DNA of 64,000 bases from Cycas panzhihuaensis. Taxonomy: Eukaryota; Cycadophyta. The notes below the pieces were generated by a model. That model did no database searches. It was not told the DNA's origin and worked only from the letters and a program-made list of their open reading frames with translations. The stretch covers positions 2,480,001 to 2,544,000 of the forward strand of contig CM041465.1 in NCBI GenBank assembly GCA_023213395.1, written 5' to 3'. Below, one piece after another: positions 36,103 through 47,808 of this stretch (its first letter is position 1; each line of letters begins with the position of its first letter). A program made the translations under genes and the position numbers.

Positions 36103-37017
36103 CTACAGACTATGGTCATGTTCAGAGTTCCTCGAGTGAAGAAACTGATTACCTTATGCATTCTATTTTGGATATCCCAGAAATAGAACTATAGAGATAT
36201 ACCTGGCGGGTGGATGGATGCGGTCAGGAGATGCAAGGCTAGGGAGAGGCTAGATTGGGTCACCTTGATAGCAGTGAACTTAGTCGCTTAGCTAGACACT
36301 ATTAGGGTGGTAGGGAGAGGTGGACTATCACATAACACATTGCTACAATGTTGGTTCTGTAATCACTTTGGAGTGGTGGCACCCACAGGAGGACCACACC
36401 CTATCTCAAAGTGGGCTCCTATGGTCCATAGGTGGTAGACTCGATTTAGTGGGACTAAGGACCAGGCACATGTACGTCACTCGGTGGAGGCTATGTCGCT
36501 GGACCTCCTCACCATGGTAGACTATATATCTGATCCATATCAAGGGGTGAGGTGGAGCAATGACGATGAGGAAGGCAGAGTGGGAGTCACCCCTGGTGAT
36601 GATGATAATGGTGATGGGGATGATAGAGGTGACGAGGTAGGCCTATCTAGAGTGGCAGGTGGAGAGGCAGGACCTTTGGGAGCCATAGGAGGAGAGGCGG
36701 GTCTATTAGGAGCTACAGAGGGAGAGACAGGTCCATCAGAGCTATAAAGGGAGAGGCAAGTCTATCGGGAGTCATAGGAGGAGAGGCGGGTCCATCCGAA
36801 GCTGCAGAGGGAGTCAAAGACCCACAAATGCTAGCCCAAAGATTGAGGATAGTAGGGAGATCTAGGGTGGAAATAGCACCAGCAAAGGGGGGTGGAGATG
36901 CCCTAATGGTCTAGGCAGTCACCAAGGTGGTAATGGAGGAAGAGGAGGGACCAACAACTAGTGGAGTTCCAAAGGGGGAGGCTATCATCAAAGTCGAGGA
37001 GTCGGCAGCTCCAGTAG

Positions 37018-37131
37018 GTGAGACACTACCTTTTCCTATCATCTTTCGATCGCCTGATATTTAGTTATTTGATTTTGTTTGATGTATATGGCTACATGCA
37101 CTGATACATGGTGTGTTGGACTTTGCAAGAG
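37018..37131 (+). other. Likely intron of the accessory gene
   Basis: The donor AG|GTGAGA at 37018 is a full consensus. A branch-point-like ctgatac lies at 37101-37107, and an AG acceptor ends at 37131. Removal of these 114 bases keeps the reading frame (phase 1) from the acidic segment into the coiled-coil segment. The enclosed text is T-rich and has stops in all frames. Confidence 0.5.
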
Positions 37132-37887
37132 TGGTAGAGATGCAGAGACTAGTGGAGTAAGTAGTCCAGGAGATGTTCCCCTGGGCCTATGTGGAGGGGC
37201 AACCTCCCATTTGGGTGGGAGAGGAGCCTCAATCAGTAAGGGCTCATATAACAACATTTGCCCTGTTGGTTAGGGTGAGAGATGTCTAGATAGCAGAGTC
37301 CCAGGAGCATAAGGCACATGTGGGATGGCTTCAGGGGGGAGCTGGATGAGACTTGGGTTGAGAGGAATACTCTATGAGGTCAGGTGTAGGATTTAGAGGC
37401 ATAAGGGGGAGCAAGTGTAGATGCTGAGAGATGGATTAGGATGGTGGTACTGGAGGAGCATCTTAGAGGGATGGAGGAGAGGTTCTAGAGCATGGAGGAG
37501 AGACTCCCAGGAGTGCAAAGCGAGCGGGATTGTATCCAGGCAAGATACGACCAACTGGTAGATCTGGTAGCCTCAATGTTGTCGTAGAGTAGGACGTACA
37601 CCCACATAGCGGTGATGACCTCAAGGAGGCCTCAGGACGAGGGGAGTGAGGTAGGGAGCTCCTAGAGAGGTAGACAGAGTCAGGGAGGCATGTGGTCCCC
37701 AGGAGAGGGATCACACTGACCAGTAGATGATACCCCAAGAGCAGGGCAGTCGTAGAGTAGTTTTGATTTGACAGGGGAAAGCAGCAGACCTCCAAGGAGT
37801 CATCATATGCTACCATATGATTGTACTCCTCCCTGCAAGGATTCTAGATTCCCACAGATGATGTACTATACCATTTATATGATATGA

Positions 37888-38517
37888 CAAACAATGATTA
37901 TTTTATGTATATAGATGGGGCCATTAGTACCCCATTTGGTATACGTTGATGTGTATGTGACACATGATGGATGTTGTATATTTATATTTTATGTTTATGC
38001 ATGTATGTGTATATATGATATGAGAGTGTGTATGCATGTACGAGGAGCTATGGATCATGATATTTGATTCGGCTATCACATGGTTTATGTTATGAGATTT
38101 GTTTAAGTTATACACACTTCCTTTCATGGAAGGCCACACACTTAGTAGGCGCACACACGATCACCATGAGCATCAGTGATAGACATATGTGAAGCTAGGA
38201 AGTAGGGCAACACACATGCCCACATGGGAGCATAGCAGGATATGTAAAGGAAATATCAATAGGAAGGGAGTGACAACACTCCAATGCGTCATCCTAGTCA
38301 GGGAATGTACCCAAGCCTGAGAGTGACTGGTACAATGCACCTAAATAAGAGGACAAGGCCCCCAGAGGAAGGGGGACAAGGGGTTCCACGGAAGGAACCC
38401 AAAAGGAGCAAGAAGGCCACCCTAAGCCGCCATCCTACCTATGACTAGGGGGAATAGGGACAAGCCTGGGATGGTAGTTTAGGCTTATTTCAGAGTGTAA
38501 AAAGAGAAATGGAATAG
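37888..38517. other. Spacer between the accessory gene and E integrase
   Basis: The stretch 37960-38060 is rich in TG/TA dinucleotides (tgtatgtgtatatatgatat). This is where both convergent transcripts should end. No gene is visible. Confidence 0.5.
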
Positions 38518-39959
38518 TCATGCATAGAATTTATTAAGGAATTTCCCATTCATAGCCTTCTCAAATTCGAGGCCCTCTAAGGTAGCGATCCTATAAGCAC
38601 CATTCCTAAGACTCTCCAAGACGACAAAAGGGCCAACCCATTTGGGTCTGAATTTGGTTAAGCAATCATAGAGATATTCTAGCTTGAGGACATGGTCCCT
38701 AGGATGTAAAGGATGGGAATGAAGGTTTATCATAAGTCCTTTGTTCCCTAGACTTAGAGGCGAGGCTGGCTTGGTAGGCAGCCAAGCGTTTCTCATCTAA
38801 GGCCTCAAGGTCTAAGAGGCAAGCCTGACGGATAGACTCCTCGTCGACTAGACCTCAAAGAGAGACTTGTAAAGAAGGCATCTCCACTTCCAATGGGAAA
38901 ACTGCCTCTGTCTCGTAGACTAGGGAGAAATGAGTCATTCCCATAGCCATACGGATAGATGTGCGATACACCGATAAGGCAGAAGGGAGTTGGATGTGTT
39001 AATCTCTTTGAGATTAGGCAACAATTTTCTTTAGGATATTTATGAGAGTTTTATTAAACGATTTGACCTGGACGTTGGCCTAGGGATAGTAAGGAGAGGA
39101 AGTTTTATGAGAAATGTGGAATTTCTTGCAAAGCTCATCCATCTCCTTGTTGCAAAAAGGAGTTACATTGTTCGTGATTAGGACATCGGGAACCCCGAAG
39201 CAACAGATGATATGCTAGTAGACGAAAGTGGCTATCCTCTTAACATGAGTAGTAGTTAAAGGAATGGATTTCACCCATTTAGTTAAGTACTCCATAGCAG
39301 TCAAGATAAACTTGTGCTATAATGAAGAGGATGGGGTTATGGCTCTAATGAGGTACAACCCCCATTGGGAGAAGGGCCATGGAGATATAATAGGATGGAG
39401 TGCCTTGGAAGGCAAATGGGTGATGTTGGCATGCTCCTAGCATTGCCGACTTCTCAAGGCATAAGTATGGACGTCCTTAAAAATGGATGAGCAATAATAT
39501 CCCATATGGAGGATCCTTTGGGCCATGGATTGGCCCCCAAAGTGGTCCTCACAAATGCTGTGGTGGCATTCACAGACTATTTGGTCCACTTCGTCAGGGG
39601 TGACGTAGTGGAGAAGGATCCCATCAAAGGATCTCTTGTATAATACCTCACCCATAAGAAAGTATTATCTGGTAGTTGCCTGGATACGAGAACTAACTTT
39701 ATCGCTAGCATTAGGGCAATACTGTTATTGAGTGAGATACTACACGATGTCCCCATACCACTCGCTATCAGCAAGTGAATGAGGAGGGAGGTCTTGAACG
39801 ACCAAGATAGGCTCATCAGGAAGAGAATCGTCAACAGGTAGGTCCAAAGGATTCAGAATAGGAGTGTCAGTGAGCTACTCGGCCACTACCATTCCCTTCT
39901 TTGATTTCCTGTTAACGATGTGAAGATCAAATTCCTGAAGGAGGACAACCCACTTGCCA
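38518..39959 (-). pseudogene. Integrase of element E
   Basis: The zinc-binding start 'VCECHHSICEDHFGGQSMAQ' is near 39530-39590. The core reads 'QWGLYLIRAITPSS' (about 39340), 'VLITNNVTPF' (about 39170) and 'QVKSFNKTLINILKK' (about 39040). The family normally has Asp, Asp and Glu at these places; here they are Tyr, Asn and Lys. The C-terminal GPF-like module 'RPKWVGPFVVLES' and 'NGKFLNKFY' ends at 38518, typical for the Tat/Athila side of gypsy. The last segment is in a shifted frame, so a frameshift adds to the stops. Confidence 0.85.
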
Positions 39960-41115
39960 GTCCTACCTGTCAGGTTAGGTCAGGTAAGCAAATAGCGGAG
40001 GGGATCAGATTGAACGATCACCCAAGTAGTGTTTCCAAGCAAATAATACCTAAACTTCTTGGTTGCATGTACTAAGGAGATGCATTCTTTCTCCATAGGG
40101 GAGTAGTTGAGTTCGGAAGCCATGAGGGTGCGACTGATGAAGTAAATAGCCCTCTCAGCTCCCGAATCATCCTCCTGTACCAACATGGCACCCAAAGATT
40201 CATCAGTTGCTGAGGTATACATGATGAAAGACCTATCAAAGAGAGGCTGCGCCAATGTCGGGGCAAAAGAAAGAGCTTCCTTAAGTTCTTCGAAGGCTTG
40301 TTGGGCCTTGAAAGACCAAACAAACGGTGCCCCCCTTCTTTAATAGGTTAGTGAGCGGTTTGGCATTTATGGCAAAGTTCGCCAAAAAATGCCTGAGAAA
40401 ACCAAGCCTACCTAAAAATGACTTAATCTGTCGTTGCCTTTTAGGAGGTGGCATGTCAAGGATGGCCTTGACTTTATCAAGGTTAATTTAGATTCCTTGC
40501 TTTGACAGAAGGAAACTAAAGAGTTTGCTAGTAGTCACGACAGATACACATTTAAGAGGATTAAGGCTTACATGGTATTTGTAGCACTGTGTAAAGATGA
40601 CCCACAAATCGACAGGGTGATGGGCTCTAATGCGTGAGAGACTCATCATGTCATCTATGAAGATCTCTAAGGATTTGTTGATGAGATCGTGAAAAATGAA
40701 TTGCATCACCCTTTAATAAGTGGTGCCTATATTCTTGAGTCTGAAAGGCATCGCCTTATAGGTGAAAGTACCCCATGGAGTGGTGAAGGCCATCTTGTGA
40801 TGGTCTTCAAGAGATATTTAAATTTGGTTATAGTTGGAGAAGCCATCCATTAAGGATGTAACTTTGAAACCAGTGGTTTGATCAATGATCTGATCGATAA
40901 AAGGAAGTGGGAAATTGTCCTTAGGACTTGCATTATTAATATCATGGAAATCAACACATATCCAGATTTTCCCATTCTTTTTAGCAACGGGGACAATGTT
41001 AGATACCCATTTAGGGTAGTCAATAGAAGTGATCAATCCTGCATTGAGGAGTTTCTCAACTTCCATTTTAACAACATCTGAGAGCTTAGGATGAAGAGGA
41101 TGTTGCTTCTAACAC
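39960..41115 (-). pseudogene. Reverse transcriptase and RNase H of element E
   Basis: RT motifs in order: 'MEVEKLLNAGLITSIDYPKW', 'VPVAKKNGKIWICVDFHDIN', 'DNFPLPFIDQIID' and the catalytic 'LEIFIDDMMSLS' (about 40650). RNase H follows at 39980-40255: 'YTSATDESLGAMLVQ' and 'NYSPMEKECISLVHA', where the first catalytic Asp appears replaced. A frameshift of one base lies between the two, near 40490-40260. RT stays in the same frame as gag and protease. Confidence 0.88.
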
Positions 41116-42969
41116 ACAGGATGAGTGCCAGGAATGGTGGTAAGGTTGTGGGTCATGATTGAAGGATAAATTCCCTTCATATCAGAGTAGTCCCACGCAA
41201 AAACATCCTAAAATTCTTGGAACAGAAGGGTATACTCATTCACCTCATCAGGAGAGCATTCTGCCCCAACCTTAATGACTTTGTTGGGGGCAAGAAATAT
41301 GTCTTGGGTTGCCCCCATGCACATGGAATTCCCCTCCTCGAAGTGGAGGGAGGTTTCGTCAACAGGAAAGGATGGAACAGGGGATGGAGTTGGGTCAGTG
41401 AGAGAATACCCAATAGCCAAGACCTTCTGATAATTAAGCCTATAGTGACCAGAAGGAAGGTTGGGCACAGAGCTCGCTAAGTGCTCAAGAAGGGCTTCAC
41501 CCTTCTCAAAGTAGTCCAGCCCATAGATGACCAGGCTTCGAGAAGATGAAAGGCAAGGGGAAGTAGAGATAACGGGATCATGGTGGTCGTCACACCGCTC
41601 GGCATTCCCGACAGACTCCTTGGAAGAGCTAGGAAGAGGTCCCTCGAGAGGGACAAGAGGGGGTTACCCAACCTCATTACCTATGTGTGGCAACAAAGGG
41701 GAAGACTCAAGGAGCTCATGATCGATAGGGGCAATGGCATGAGATACAAACTGGGAACTAGTTTCTCTAATTGTAGAGGTTCCAGAGCAGGAACTAGAAC
41801 AAAGGAGGTGCTCCCTACTGGTGCCAATAAAGGAAATGGGATGAGGGAGATCCTCATCCTTGCCATCAGACTTATCATCACTAAGGATGGAAAGGTACCC
41901 ATAACATACGACACCAAGAGGGGCAAACCGTGTGAGGATGGAAGAAGAGGATGAGGGGTCTTCTTCCAAATAGAATGAGTCGGGGATATTGATACAATTA
42001 CCAGAGGCATGGGTAGAAAGGCCTTTGTCACCTTTCATTTGGCCATGAGTCACTTGACGAGATTGATGTGGTTGTTTAATAAGAGGGAGCTCCTGAAAGA
42101 TGACTCCCATTTACCCTTCGTGGATGAATTTAAGTTGCCCCTAATGGGACGAGTACACGACTCCCATCTGATCGAGCCATGGGCATCCCAACAATAGACT
42201 GTAGTTGACGTCAACATTGAGGACTATAATATCAGCGAGGATAGTCTTATACTCAAGAGTAAGCGGGATAGACACCAATCCCAATGATGTCTTTTCACTA
42301 ACGTCGTAGCCTTGGCACCACCATAGAACTAGTTCTAAAGCTGAAATACCAAGCTCTTGCATAACACACAAGGGCATGGTATTAACAGAAGAACCATTAT
42401 CAGCAACAGTTTTTCGTAAAGTGCAATCCAGAGTATCGATGGTAATAGTGAAAGGGAAGTGCCACTGGTGCTCCCTTTTGCTAGAAGGAGCAAGATCCTT
42501 AGGATCAAAGGAAATAATGGGCTCACAGCTTAGGGTGACTCCCAAGGTGTGAACGGGCGTATCACCTAATCCTAAGGCCTCTAAGAGTAATGTGCGTTGT
42601 TTAGGGTAACTCCTCAAGACGTCCATTATAAACATTCCGACAGCCATGGTATGGAGCTCATCAATGACTGAGAAAGGCTTCCCCTTCATAGTGGGTTAGG
42701 GAAGGGGCCTTCGAAAGTCGTAATGACTGGGGTGCATAGGAATGGTCTTGGGGAGTACAGGGGCTTCCGGAAGAGAAGTTTCTAGAAGAGGGTTAGGATG
42801 AGATGTGGATAAGGAGGCACCATTCACCTCTTTAATTGCTTGAGACTAGGTTAAGGTATACAATGGGGTGGTCTCAAGCAATTGAATAACCTTCTTTCCC
42901 TTATTCTGGGATTATGAAGGTGAAGAGGTATGTTGGTCAAGGAAACCAGAGGAAGAGGATGAGTTCCTC
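41116..42969 (-). pseudogene. Aspartic protease and linker of element E
   Basis: The protease core 'KTVADNGSSVNTMPL' has its D-N-G at 42393-42401; D-N-G-S-S is a common plant gypsy form. Upstream lies 'VIDELHTMAVGMFIMDVLRS'. Downstream is a long acidic and Pro/Ser-rich linker (41450-42140) before the RT. All is in one frame with gag, with a few stops. The protease would cut the polyprotein into mature parts. Confidence 0.78.
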
Positions 42970-45173
42970 GTACCTTTCCCTTTAGCTTGAGAAGAGAAAG
43001 GGTTAGGAGACCTCCCTCAGTTTCGATTATTCTTCTAATGGGGTTTACAATCACATTCCCTATGTTTGGAGAAAGGATCTCTGTGAATAGATTGATCTAG
43101 GTTGGGCCTAGATGCCTGTTTTAGGGAAGAATCACGTTGTGGGGCAGCCTTAGGATGTTGTGCCTGACACTATGAATTGTCATGGAAGCACTCCCCATGG
43201 ATGGAGCACCACTTCTTCTCAAGGGTGGAGTAAGGTTTCCTCGCTTGAGAGGACTGGGTATGGCCACCCTTGGAAGGAGTGGCTTGTGAGGCCTGGTGAA
43301 CTGGTTTGTTGGAAGTGGGAGATGAAGGAGTTTGAAGCTTGAGTTCCTTCATCATACGTTCAAATGAACGTATAACTGAAGTAAGAGGGTTTAGAGTCTT
43401 TTCGGTAAAGTGGGAAGAAGACCTAGAGGGTTGTTGTGTTTTGGTTTCTTTTGATGGTGGTGGTGCCTCACGTCACTGTGAGGACTTAAGAGGCTTCTTA
43501 AGTCCAGCCTAGATCTCAATAGCCTTGAGTGCCAAGCACTTCAGTATAGTGAAGTCACACGTAGTCACCCCCATCTTGAGGACTTCTATGTAAACTTCTA
43601 GATGAAGGCCATTGATAAAAAGGTCCCTCTTCAACTCCTTGGGCAAGGTAGCCTTAGTGGAGTGAAGAAGGTCATGGAAGCGCCACATAAAGTCATGATT
43701 CATCTCATCGTGGCCTTGTTTAAGCGACAAAAGGGATTTCATTTCACTCTCAAATAGGTGAGCCACGTCAAAATAATTGACGAACTCATCCACGAGTTGT
43801 TGGAATGAGAAGATAGAATGCGTGGGTAGGTGATAAAACCATTTGAGGGCATTGCCTTGAAGAGACTACAGAAATAATTTCATGAGGATGTGGTCATAAG
43901 CCTAGTAATCAATGCATGCCATAGAGAAGCTACAAACATACTCTGTTGGGTCTTGCGATGAAGTCCCATTAAATTTGGGGACTTCAGGGGGATGAGGCAG
44001 TAAGTTAGTCCTTAGCACCTCAATGGATAATGGGGTTGACCAATAGTCCATAAAGGGTCATACCCTTGACTGGACCATAGGGTCAACAGATGCAGGAAAT
44101 GATGGTGGGTAGGTTTGGCCAAATCCTCCTTGGAGGGTTTGGTTCAAAAGGGGATGTTGTCCTCCTACCACTTGGTGAGGAGGCATGAATCCCACATTCG
44201 AGGAAACTTGCATGGGAGTGGATAGGTATGATGTACCCATCCCTCCTAGAGAGAGTGCTTATTGTTGAAAAGGAGCTTAAGGGAATGAGCCTTGGGAAAG
44301 AGTTGGGCCTCCTTGCAAAGGCACGATGTAAGGTGCCACACAAAATGGCAAAAAGGAGGGGTGAGGAACTAGATTCTTCCCATATGGGCTGCCAGTGGGT
44401 GGTGCAACCCCATAAGGATGTAGAGGGTCCACCCCATAAGCAGGTAAGGAGTTCCCTTTACCATGCCCCCACGGTTGAGTAGTGTAACTGGGAGGTAGGT
44501 AAAGAGAAGGGTCCTTAGGTTAATGTTGGGATTGTGTAGGGACGGACCCCATGTGACTAGAAGTAGAGGGGCATGTGGGTACCCTAGGTCTAGTAGGTGG
44601 ATAAAGGATGGTAGGAGGAGGGCTAGTGGTTTGACTAGTTGGGGGCATGCTCAACCCGAGTTGGGAAGATGACATACCCTGAGTGGTCCCCAAGGTGCAT
44701 ATGCCATGGGGAGAGAAAGAAGATGTAAAAGGTAAGCTCATTATGGGTAAAGTAGCTGAATGGGATGAGCGAGGTGAAGGGGATGTAGAAGAAGGTGGCA
44801 CAATGCTTCACAAGACCTCCTCAAACCACCTTGGGTGTGGTTGGAGGCATGCATCTTGGAAGCATTGGCTCAAAGCATCTACTACATCAGCGAGAGGGGT
44901 ATCCGTTTAATTGTATGAGGTGGAAGGGGCCTCATACGAAGCGAGCCCCGCAGGATTATCCTTATGAGAATCATCATGGGAATTACGAAACTCCAAATAA
45001 GATGTAGTTTCTACTTTATGAGTAGAAGATTGATGAGATTGGGGATGTGGCTAGTCACTCAGATAATAAATGGGGTCTTCACATCCCTAGGAAGGCCCTT
45101 AGAAGGAAGTGGATGGCTGTAAGGAATCAGACACATAGGCATGGTATGCCCAATCTGAAAGAGATCCCTCCAT
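42970..45173 (-). pseudogene. gag of element E
   Basis: The ATG at 45173 ('MEGSLSDWAYHAYVSDS') starts one frame that continues to the RT near 40490, about 1,560 codons, interrupted only by stops. The first 370 residues are Pro/Ser/Gln-rich and poorly folded. The retrotransposon gag core follows: 'PEVPKFNGTSSQDP', 'NALKWFYHLP', 'FVNYFDVAHLFESEMKSLLS' and 'KELKRDLFINGLH' (43509-43990). A Tat-type zinc knuckle relic 'CSIHGECFHDNS*C' is near 43165-43215. The protein would form the capsid. Confidence 0.82.
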
Positions 45174-45411
45174 GATTAGATTGGGATCTGATGTGGGAAG
45201 GGAATGATAGGAAGGCTCTTTTGATAATGGAGGTAGGCCTCGTAAGCAACGTGAGAATCATCGCATGCAAGTCCTACCTATGCATTGGGAGAAGAAGGAA
45301 ACAAAGATATACATATGTTGGGGGATGCCCAACAAAAATAAGAAGGAAAGCTATCAAGAGGTACCAGCACCAACAAGAAAGGGAGGAAGACTAATTCCCT
45401 TACTGGTGGGT

Positions 45412-45428
45412 CCCCAGTATGGTTGCCA
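45412..45428 (-). promoter_or_regulatory. Candidate primer-binding site of E
   Basis: On the element strand it starts TGGCAACCATACTGGGG, one base inside the LTR edge. I cannot assign the tRNA with confidence; it is not the tRNA-Met type used by the other elements. Confidence 0.5.
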
Positions 45429-45429
45429 A

Positions 45430-47482
45430 TGGAATCATGTCTATGGGGATGGTAACTACACTTGGAAAAGATTGAGGTAATTAACAGTAAATACTAGAAT
45501 AAGAATATAATCCTACATGTGGAAGAAACACCCACATAGGGCGCCCGTGAAGAAGAGGTCCCACAAGGTTTGGGACCTACGAATGGCACACAACTTCCTC
45601 AAGGTTGTTTAGGCTCTTAGTTTGAAGGGCAAGATACATATAAGGTATCTCAGATAACCCTAAAAAAAGAGGTCCCCCTACCCTTAGATGGCCAGAAGGA
45701 AAGAGGGAGACCCACAGAGAAAGGGGATTCCTATGGGAAAGGAATGCGACACAAGCGCAATGCGTGCAGATGAAGGGTACGAAGTATGAGATAAAGTGCA
45801 AGTGAATCTCTCTAGATCAATAAACCTAAGGCAGATCTAAGAGAGAAGAAATGACGACAAAAAGGAGGCCTTACCACTATGTAGGTGAAGGGGTGACAAA
45901 AGTGGTACTATATATTTCCACAATAGAAAGAAATATAAAATACACTCCCTCTCTCTCTTTTCCTTTTCAACAAGAAAAGACAGAAAAATGTTTTATGCAA
46001 ACTCAAACATGCACACTAAGATGATGCAAATCTAGGGGATGTTTATATTTAGGTAAGAGGAGGGGGAAGTACAATTGCTACAATGTACTCTTTCCTATAA
46101 AAGCACTCATGTAATGTGCGTATGCAGGATGAATGCGCATAGATCAATTTATTATCCTTTTCCTTATGTGTGATTTATCATGCAAGGCAATATGCTTAAT
46201 AAAAGTAAAAGGAGAAAGGACTATGTGAAAGAAGAGAGTGTGTACCTGAAAAGTCCTGTGGTCGAAGGGGATGCTTTGCTCATGTGCCGCGTACGTCTCC
46301 TTATCCTCGCTCAATCATGCAACCGTTGTTGAGAGGTGGTGATGAAGTGGGGCTTCCTTACCTTCCCTGTATAAAAAGAGAAACGAAAAGGAAAGGACAA
46401 GAGGAAGAAAAATAACTATGCAAGGAAGGAAACGAAAAAGAAAGAAAGTAGGGACTTACCCAGATTAGAACTCTTCTTTCTCCTCACAAGTGTTGTGGCA
46501 AAACCTGCAACCACACAGGTCTTTACACTTCCTAAAGGGGCTACCAGGATATAAAGCTGATATATATATAATAATATGAAAGTAAAGTGCTGAAATATAA
46601 TGCTTTAGGTTAGTTAGTCTACTACAAAAAATAACTCTGCAAATCCTCAAGGAAAATACCAATGCATGCCAAGCAAGGTGAGGTTAGCCTCGGAATGGCT
46701 AACTATCCAGCAAATACACCTCCATATTGCCCTTAGGTGCAAGGTACAATGGATTATGACAATCTATGGGCAATAAACAAGACATAAAATAAATATTGCA
46801 ATGTTTACGAAAGTGGCCTATATTGCAAGTATGCTAAGGACAACATGGATTGTACCAAGGCTCAGGGTGAGTATTGAATACCGTTTGGGGGCTAGAAGAG
46901 CTGCCCCAAAAGGGGTGTGCAGACCTAGAATTAGCGGAGTAAGGGCTGCACACGATGATATCCAGAATAGGCCTAATCCTAAGGACTCTCAGGTGAACCA
47001 AGAAAGGTACAGGTGAAGGAGAGGAAGGAGGAGAAGGGGTTTTCCCTTAAGGAGTAGGCCTAGTAGGTACGGATCCCACCTTGGCTCCTTTCACTCGCTC
47101 CTTATGAACCCTCTCCCACAGCCTCCTTAGAAAAAAACCAGGGGAGGATGGAGATATCAAGATGACAAGGAAGTGGAAAATGGAATAATGCTCCACTATG
47201 TAGCAAAAACATAAGGAAAGAAATGATATACTTAAAGAACTAACTTTTTGCACGACAAACCTAAGGTAAAAATATGGAACAATAATGGGAAGTACCTGCT
47301 GGGCTATGTGAGAGGTGGATTTGCCCCTGTAGACAGTAGAAAATGGCAGATTTGGAGTGCTTATAGGGTATCCCTTAGGATGGTGTTGCAGGAGAAACAC
47401 ACTTGCTAAAGGCTATAGGAAGAGCATGGAGGCCACACTTGAGCGTGGGTCCTTGCTTGGAGGCATTAGTTGATGAGCTTGC
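45430..47482 (-). repeat. 5' LTR of E, first part (cut by B)
   Basis: It starts 'tggaatcatgtctatgggg' and aligns with 30700 onward until 47482, where copia B is inserted. The second part is 61739-62601; together they give about 2,916 bp against 2,920 bp for the other LTR. Confidence 0.88.
47478..47482. repeat. Target-site duplication of B, left copy (cttgc)
   Basis: It is repeated perfectly at 61734-61738. Confidence 0.9.
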
Positions 47483-47794
47483 TGAAAGAGGTTAATGTAT
47501 CAAGGTCATTTGTGTAGATTAATTATGTGACCTTAAGATATATTATTAGCATTAGCCTCTTAATAAAATGCATTTTATGTGCATTTAGATGTAATTTCAA
47601 GTTCATGTCATCAGGTGGAAAAATCCTAACCCTAATGCTCACCCTTAATAATAAAAGATGAAATCTCAAGGAGGGAGTCATTATTCATTCTCACCTCCAA
47701 GATTGCTCTCATATCTTGTTTCATCTTCTTTTTCTTTCTCCATTACCATTGTGTGCATGTGAGTGATTTATCTCGTAGATCCATCCTTCCATCA
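47483..47794 (+). repeat. 5' LTR of B (312 bp)
   Basis: It starts 'tgaaagaggttaatgtatca' and ends 'agatccatccttccatca'. A weak TATA-like aataataaaag lies near 47648. Confidence 0.92.
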
Positions 47795-47796
47795 TG

Positions 47797-47808
47797 TGGT
47801 ATTAGAGC
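47797..47808 (+). promoter_or_regulatory. Primer-binding site of B (initiator tRNA-Met type)
   Basis: The sequence TGGTATTAGAGC differs from the standard PBS by a single C-to-T change. Two bases separate it from the LTR. Confidence 0.88.

Larger units (their letters stand above)
35641..37887 (+). pseudogene. Opposite-strand accessory gene of E: plant-mobile-domain-like plus coiled coil
   Basis: A plus-strand frame runs from 35641 (first ATG 35728) with scattered stops. The N-terminal domain reads 'QVLARCGLLKVTRMP', 'LVDIVSHWDMQRHVFYLP', 'VGDVTIMPGDIRRILEVP' and resembles the plant mobile domain (PMD) pattern F-x-LP-x-G-xx-TI-xxx-D. An acidic Asp/Gly stretch (36560-36640) and GEAG(P/L)-type repeats (36660-36800) follow, with one frameshift near 36748. 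A likely intron (37018-37131) leads to a Glu/Arg/Gln-rich coiled coil ending at TGA 37885-37887. Another frameshift lies near 37336. It does not look like an envelope: no signal peptide or membrane segment. Its role in E is unknown. Confidence 0.6.

Noticed and set aside
35641-37887. Envelope-like gene in the post-integrase position of E
   Set aside because: The coding strand is opposite to gag-pol, and there is no signal peptide, membrane segment or Cys-rich ectodomain.
44520-44801. Pro/Ser/Thr-rich frame as an independent protein
   Set aside because: It is in frame with E gag and is the disordered N-terminal part of that protein.
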